NCBI GenBank assembly: GCA_002385665.1
Contig: DGDX01000008.1
Span: 2,148 to 11,859, forward strand
Reading direction: 5' to 3'
Origin: Firmicutes bacterium UBA3941
Lineage (GTDB): Bacteria > Bacillota > Clostridia > Caldicoprobacterales > UBA3941
DNA: 9,712 bases
In this document: piece after piece, positions 6,942 through 9,712 of the stretch
Layout of the letters: each line of letters opens with the position of its first letter
How positions within the stretch are numbered: the stretch's first letter is position 1
Position numbers and translations under genes: made by a program
The notes under the pieces: generated by a model
Seen by the model: the letters and a program-made list of their open reading frames with translations, nothing else
What the model was told of the DNA's origin: nothing
Database searches by the model: none

Positions 6942-8249
6942 TCATCCATTACTCGTACCCATTACCCTATTATAGATGCTTCCAACCTCAGAATACACCC
7001 TGTCCAGATCTATTGTTAACAGTTCCTTCTTCTCCAAGAGTTTCCTGCCGTTGACCCACACGCTGTCCACATCCCCGGAATGCCCGCTGTACACCAGATG
7101 GGTTGCCCAATCCCCATGGGGCTGGTAGTGGGGCTTGTCGGTATCCACCAGGACTATATCAGCCTTTTTGCCGGGGCTGAGGCTCCCTATCCTGTCCTCC
7201 AGGCCCAGGGCTCTGGCTCCGTGACTTGTAGCCATCTTAAGAGCAAGGGCAGCCGGCACAAGGGTGGCATCTTCTCTTACCCCCTTTGAAACAAGGGCGG
7301 CCAGGGCCATCTCCTTAACTATGCTCAGGTTGTTGTTGCTGGCAGCACCGTCAGTACCCAAAGAGACGGTGATTCCCCGATCCAACATCTCCTGGACCGG
7401 CGCAATACCGCTTCCCAGCTTTAAATTGCTGGCGGGACAATGGGCCACCCTGACATCCTTCTCCCTTAGGATGTCCAGATCCTCCGGAGACAGGTGGACA
7501 CAGTGGGCTGCCAGGGTATGGCCGTCCAGGAGACCCAGGTCATACAGGTGCCTGACCGGACTCTTGCCATATTCCTTTATGCAGTTCTCCACTTCCTGCC
7601 TGGTTTCCGACAGGTGTATATGTATCCCTGTCCCCAGCTTATGAGCCAGGTCTCTGACTTCCACAAGGTAGGAAGGCCCGCAGGTATAGACTGCGTGGGG
7701 CCCTACCATCACCTGGATTCTGCCGTCCCCTTCTTCATGCCAGTTTTCCCAGAGTATTCGGTTCTCTTCCAGCCTGTTATGGGATTTCCCGTCCGGCCCC
7801 TGAAGGCCTCTGGCCAAAACCCCTCTTACCCCGGAATGAAGTACGGCCCTGGCCGTCTGTTCCATAAACATATACATATCGGCAAAAACGGTCACCCCGC
7901 CCCTTATCATCTCGGCAATGGCCAGCATGGACAGCCAATAGGCATCGGCCTCCTCCAGCCTGTCCTCTGCAGGCCAAATCAATTCCTCCAACCATTTCAT
8001 AAGGGGGAGATCGTTGGCATATCCTCTAAAGAGGGACATGGCCGTATGGGTATGGGTGTTTACAAGGCCGGGTATTGCCAGCATTCCCCTGCCGTCTTCT
8101 ATTATATCGTAATCATCAGCCTTTCCAAGGTCTGCCTCACTGCCTGCAAAGGCAATCTCATCATCTTCAATGAGGATGCAGCCCCCCTGGATGTGACCCA
8201 GTTTTTCGTCCATGGTCAAAATATCTATGTTTTTTATAAGAGTTCTCAT
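6942..8249 (-). CDS. mtaD: 5'-methylthioadenosine/S-adenosylhomocysteine deaminase-type amidohydrolase
   Basis: A 435-residue metal-dependent amidohydrolase (TIM-barrel) that best fits the MtaD family. MtaD deaminates 5'-methylthioadenosine and S-adenosylhomocysteine to the inosine forms, helping clear by-products of S-adenosylmethionine use; some relatives also take 5'-deoxyadenosine. Metal and catalytic positions seen: NTHTHTAM (H66, H68), HIHLSET (H212, E215), AAHCVH (H249), and GTDGAASNNN (D300). The E215-H249-D300 layout follows the family. The C-terminus has the usual ADIVLVDTD strand of the composite beta-domain. The ATG (8249-8247) is preceded by AGAAGGAGA five bases upstream. It is the first gene of a unit with the DUF815 ATPase. 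I see no clear promoter in 8250-8320 on this strand. Substrate preference cannot be settled from motifs alone; TrzA/AtzB-like deaminases are the main alternative. Confidence 0.88.
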   Translation of the reverse strand: MRTLIKNIDILTMDEKLGHIQGGCILIEDDEIAFAGSEADLGKADDYDIIEDGRGMLAIPGLVNTHTHTAMSLFRGYANDLPLMKWLEELIWPAEDRLEEADAYWLSMLAIAEMIRGGVTVFADMYMFMEQTARAVLHSGVRGVLARGLQGPDGKSHNRLEENRILWENWHEEGDGRIQVMVGPHAVYTCGPSYLVEVRDLAHKLGTGIHIHLSETRQEVENCIKEYGKSPVRHLYDLGLLDGHTLAAHCVHLSPEDLDILREKDVRVAHCPASNLKLGSGIAPVQEMLDRGITVSLGTDGAASNNNLSIVKEMALAALVSKGVREDATLVPAALALKMATSHGARALGLEDRIGSLSPGKKADIVLVDTDKPHYQPHGDWATHLVYSGHSGDVDSVWVNGRKLLEKKELLTIDLDRVYSEVGSIYNRVMGTSNG

Positions 8250-8319
8250 ATAATCTCCTTCTTTTGCCTGGATATTAACAAATATTTAGCTCTGAATCCG
8301 GATATTTTTTAAAACAACC

Positions 8320-8348
8320 TTTAAATATAGCCCTAAATATGGTATAAT
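8320..8348 (+). promoter_or_regulatory. Extended -10 promoter upstream of the 99-residue protein gene
   Basis: TTTAAA (8320-8325), 17 bases, then TATAAT (8343-8348) preceded by TG one base upstream (8340-8341): a perfect extended -10 box with a fair -35. The -10 is flanked by a five-base inverted repeat, TATGG (8338-8342) and CCATA (8351-8355), which could be an operator. Transcripts would have a leader of about 118 bases. Confidence 0.65.
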
Positions 8349-8400
8349 TTCCATAATGGCTCTCTTGCGCACATCATTGTCTTTCCTATTACTCTTCGCT

Positions 8401-8430
8401 TTGACACTTGAAATCATTCTTGAACGTAAT
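8401..8430 (+). promoter_or_regulatory. Possible second promoter nearer the 99-residue protein gene
   Basis: A perfect -35 hexamer TTGACA (8401-8406) is followed at 18 bases by CGTAAT (8425-8430), which matches four of six -10 positions. If used, the leader would be about 35 bases. It may be an alternative or growth-phase-specific start. Confidence 0.4.
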
Positions 8431-8435
8431 TCTAC

Positions 8436-8465
8436 TTAAGGAGAGCTAAATACGTTTAAGGAGGG
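8436..8465 (+). promoter_or_regulatory. Duplicated Shine-Dalgarno sequence that decides the start of the next gene
   Basis: TTAAGGAG occurs twice, 20 bases apart (8436-8443 and 8456-8463). Only the second is followed by start codons. AGGAGG (8459-8464) is two bases from the ATG at 8467 but eight bases from the ATG at 8473. The second ATG is therefore the better start. The upstream copy could be a standby ribosome site or a duplication relic. Confidence 0.55.
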
Positions 8466-8472
8466 AATGTCA

Positions 8473-8772
8473 ATGCCTACACCACAATATGTTAAGGAGT
8501 TCAACGCAGACCTGGGTGAATTATCCATTAACACTGGTGCCGGTAAACATTGGAAAAGATTTGCAGCCAAGAATATAGCAGCCATACGTAAGACACAGGT
8601 AGAAAAGAAAAAGTTATTCATTACCAGAACCGTTGATAGGTTGGAAATTGATATCCATGGTGAAGAGGTCCCATACATCATAGAAAAAGGCATCATAAAA
8701 GACGATTTTGAATGGGTCACCGGCGTACTTAAATCCTTCGCTGAGAAGAACAAGGTAAACTATATCGAGTAA
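8473..8772 (+). CDS. Hypothetical protein, 99 residues, unknown function
   Basis: I do not recognise this protein. It begins MPTPQYVKEFNADLGELSIN, has a strongly basic segment at residues 25-47 (nine K or R, including KHWKRF and EKKK), then an ordered-looking stretch with alternating hydrophobic residues (about 48-72). It ends with an acidic and amphipathic helix (76-93) and NKVNYIE. There is no signal peptide, membrane span or Cys pair. The basic middle could bind nucleic acid or a membrane surface, but this is inference. The gene stands alone with one or two promoters, an AGGAGG site eight bases before the chosen ATG (8473) and its own terminator, so it looks well expressed. The alternative ATG at 8467 would add two residues but is too close to the ribosome site. 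The short size and vegetative-looking promoter recall the veg gene, but the sequence does not match Veg. Confidence 0.8.
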   Translation: MPTPQYVKEFNADLGELSINTGAGKHWKRFAAKNIAAIRKTQVEKKKLFITRTVDRLEIDIHGEEVPYIIEKGIIKDDFEWVTGVLKSFAEKNKVNYIE

Positions 8773-8809
8773 TGGAAAGGTCCTTTGGACTTTTCCATTA
8801 TTTTATTTT
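8771..8809 (+). terminator. Terminator shared between convergent stop codons
   Basis: A 13-bp stem (8771-8783 with 8787-8799, one G-U pair) with a three-base TTT loop is followed by ATTTTATTTT. It overlaps the TAA of the 99-residue gene on the left and the minus-strand TAA of the phosphatase gene (8800-8798) on the right. The T-rich tail favours termination in the plus direction. The minus direction lacks a U run. Confidence 0.85.
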
Positions 8810-9712
8810 AACGACGATAACCGCCACATCATCTCTGAGCCTCTCTACACTATCCTTGCCAAAATCCTTAACTATGGAATCCAGGAGCAAGGCAGGGTCT
8901 CCCTTTACCATATCCTTATGCCTGTCTATATAATCCAAAAAATCATTGCAGTTTCTCATATCATTGCCTTCCTCTTTTGGCTCCAGGAGGCCGTCCGTGT
9001 ACATTAATATGTAATCCCCGGGATTTATCTCCCTGCTGTAAGTCTTATACTCATAATCCTCCATAACCCCCAGGATAAGTCCGTTTTCCTCCAGCATATA
9101 GGTCCTGTTGTCCCGGGAATCCAGGATCACCGGATAGGGATGGCCCCCATTGCAATAGGTAAGGATCCCATCCTCTATCAGGCCCACAAAGGCGGTTATA
9201 AAATAGGTGCCGTCGGTCAGGTTATAGAAGGTCGCATTCATGCTGTCCAGAACCTGTGCCGGAGAGGTATGCTGCTCAACCAGGTTTTGAAACATAACCT
9301 TTATCATGGAGGAGATCATGGCAGAGGCCACACCATGGCCTGAAACATCCGCTATCAGCATCCATATCCTATCCCCTATCTGCAGGCATTCATAGTAATC
9401 CCCGCTGAGCTCGGCACTTGGGATATACCTGCCTACCATGTCGATTCCGGGCAGGGACTTGGATCCGTCTATCAGGATGCTCTGAAGGGCAGTGGCAAAC
9501 TCCAGCTCTTCCCTCATCCTTTGATTCATCTGGACCAGGAGCCGCTTTTGCTCATATGCCTTCAGGGCGTTCTTTACCTTTACAGGCAAGACCACCCCCA
9601 TCTGCTCCATAGTCAGGGGTTTTGTAAAATAGTCCGTCGCCCCCAGCTCCAATGCCCTCTGGATGACACCAATTTCATCCACGGCGGAATTCACTATTAT
9701 TGGGATATCCCT
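8798..9712 (-). CDS. Response regulator receiver-PP2C (SpoIIE/RsbU-type) phosphatase (partial, 5' end outside window)
   Basis: The open frame continues without a stop to the window edge, giving 304 C-terminal residues of a larger protein. Residues 1-37 are the end of a CheY-like receiver domain: beta-4 IPIIVNSA and the conserved lysine K31 in DYFTKPL. A helical, probably coiled-coil linker (about 44-80) leads to a PP2C-type Ser/Thr phosphatase domain of the SpoIIE/RsbU group. Metal-site motifs seen: SGDYYE (D105), ADVSGHG (D122), CNGGHPYPV, ILMYTDGLLE and RDDVAV near the end (D294, D295). These proteins usually turn a two-component signal into dephosphorylation of an anti-sigma antagonist (RsbV/SpoIIAA-like). 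No partner-switch genes are in view. The GTG at 9694 is not the true start, because it falls inside the receiver fold and coding continues upstream. Confidence 0.92.
   Translation of the reverse strand, partial: RDIPIIVNSAVDEIGVIQRALELGATDYFTKPLTMEQMGVVLPVKVKNALKAYEQKRLLVQMNQRMREELEFATALQSILIDGSKSLPGIDMVGRYIPSAELSGDYYECLQIGDRIWMLIADVSGHGVASAMISSMIKVMFQNLVEQHTSPAQVLDSMNATFYNLTDGTYFITAFVGLIEDGILTYCNGGHPYPVILDSRDNRTYMLEENGLILGVMEDYEYKTYSREINPGDYILMYTDGLLEPKEEGNDMRNCNDFLDYIDRHKDMVKGDPALLLDSIVKDFGKDSVERLRDDVAVIVVKIK

Noticed and set aside
8473..8772. Identification as Veg (small highly transcribed Firmicute protein)
   Set aside because: Size and promoter context are similar, but the residue pattern does not match Veg as I know it.

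Overview
The window looks like the chromosome of a Gram-positive Clostridia-type Firmicute. The evidence is strong AAGGAGG-like ribosome-binding sites, GTG and TTG starts, A/T-rich intergenic DNA with hairpin-plus-U-run terminators, frequent AGG and ATA codons, and the gene content: formate-tetrahydrofolate ligase, a SleB/CwlJ-type spore-cortex hydrolase relic, a DUF815 ATPase and a receiver-PP2C phosphatase. No mobile element, phage gene or CRISPR array was seen. The species cannot be named from this sequence.

Layout. Positions 1-416 (-) hold the N-terminal 138 codons of a small-multidrug-export family membrane protein. A tRNA-Tyr (555-639, -) follows, with a consensus promoter and its own terminator. 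murC (900-2297, +) and fhs (2294-3964, -) converge so tightly that their stop codons share four bases. A 343-bp gap (3965-4307) holds the fhs promoter region with a long inverted repeat and several small hairpins. A secreted SleB-like cell-wall hydrolase (4308-4811, +) is interrupted by one in-frame TGA and ends at a long terminator.

The next stretch, 4862-5597, has no long gene. It does contain a minus-strand terminator (4882-4921), a strongly structured 142-bp element (4963-5104) that may be a non-coding RNA or a structured 3' UTR, and a 43-residue single-span membrane protein gene (5198-5329, -). An A/T-rich leader lies upstream of that gene.

The region 5598-8249 (-) is a two-gene unit: mtaD-type MTA/SAH deaminase followed by a DUF815 AAA+ ATPase, ending in a terminator that contains the last stop codon. 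Divergent from it, two candidate promoters and a duplicated Shine-Dalgarno sequence precede a 99-residue protein I do not recognise (8473-8772, +). Its terminator hairpin sits exactly between its own stop and the stop of the convergent receiver-PP2C phosphatase (8798-9712, -), whose 5' end lies outside the window.

Most genes are housekeeping: peptidoglycan precursor synthesis, one-carbon metabolism and salvage of S-adenosylmethionine by-products. The parts that deserve a second look are the 4963-5329 block (structured RNA plus tiny membrane protein), the nonsense-interrupted hydrolase, the inverted repeat upstream of fhs, and the unknown 99-residue protein.
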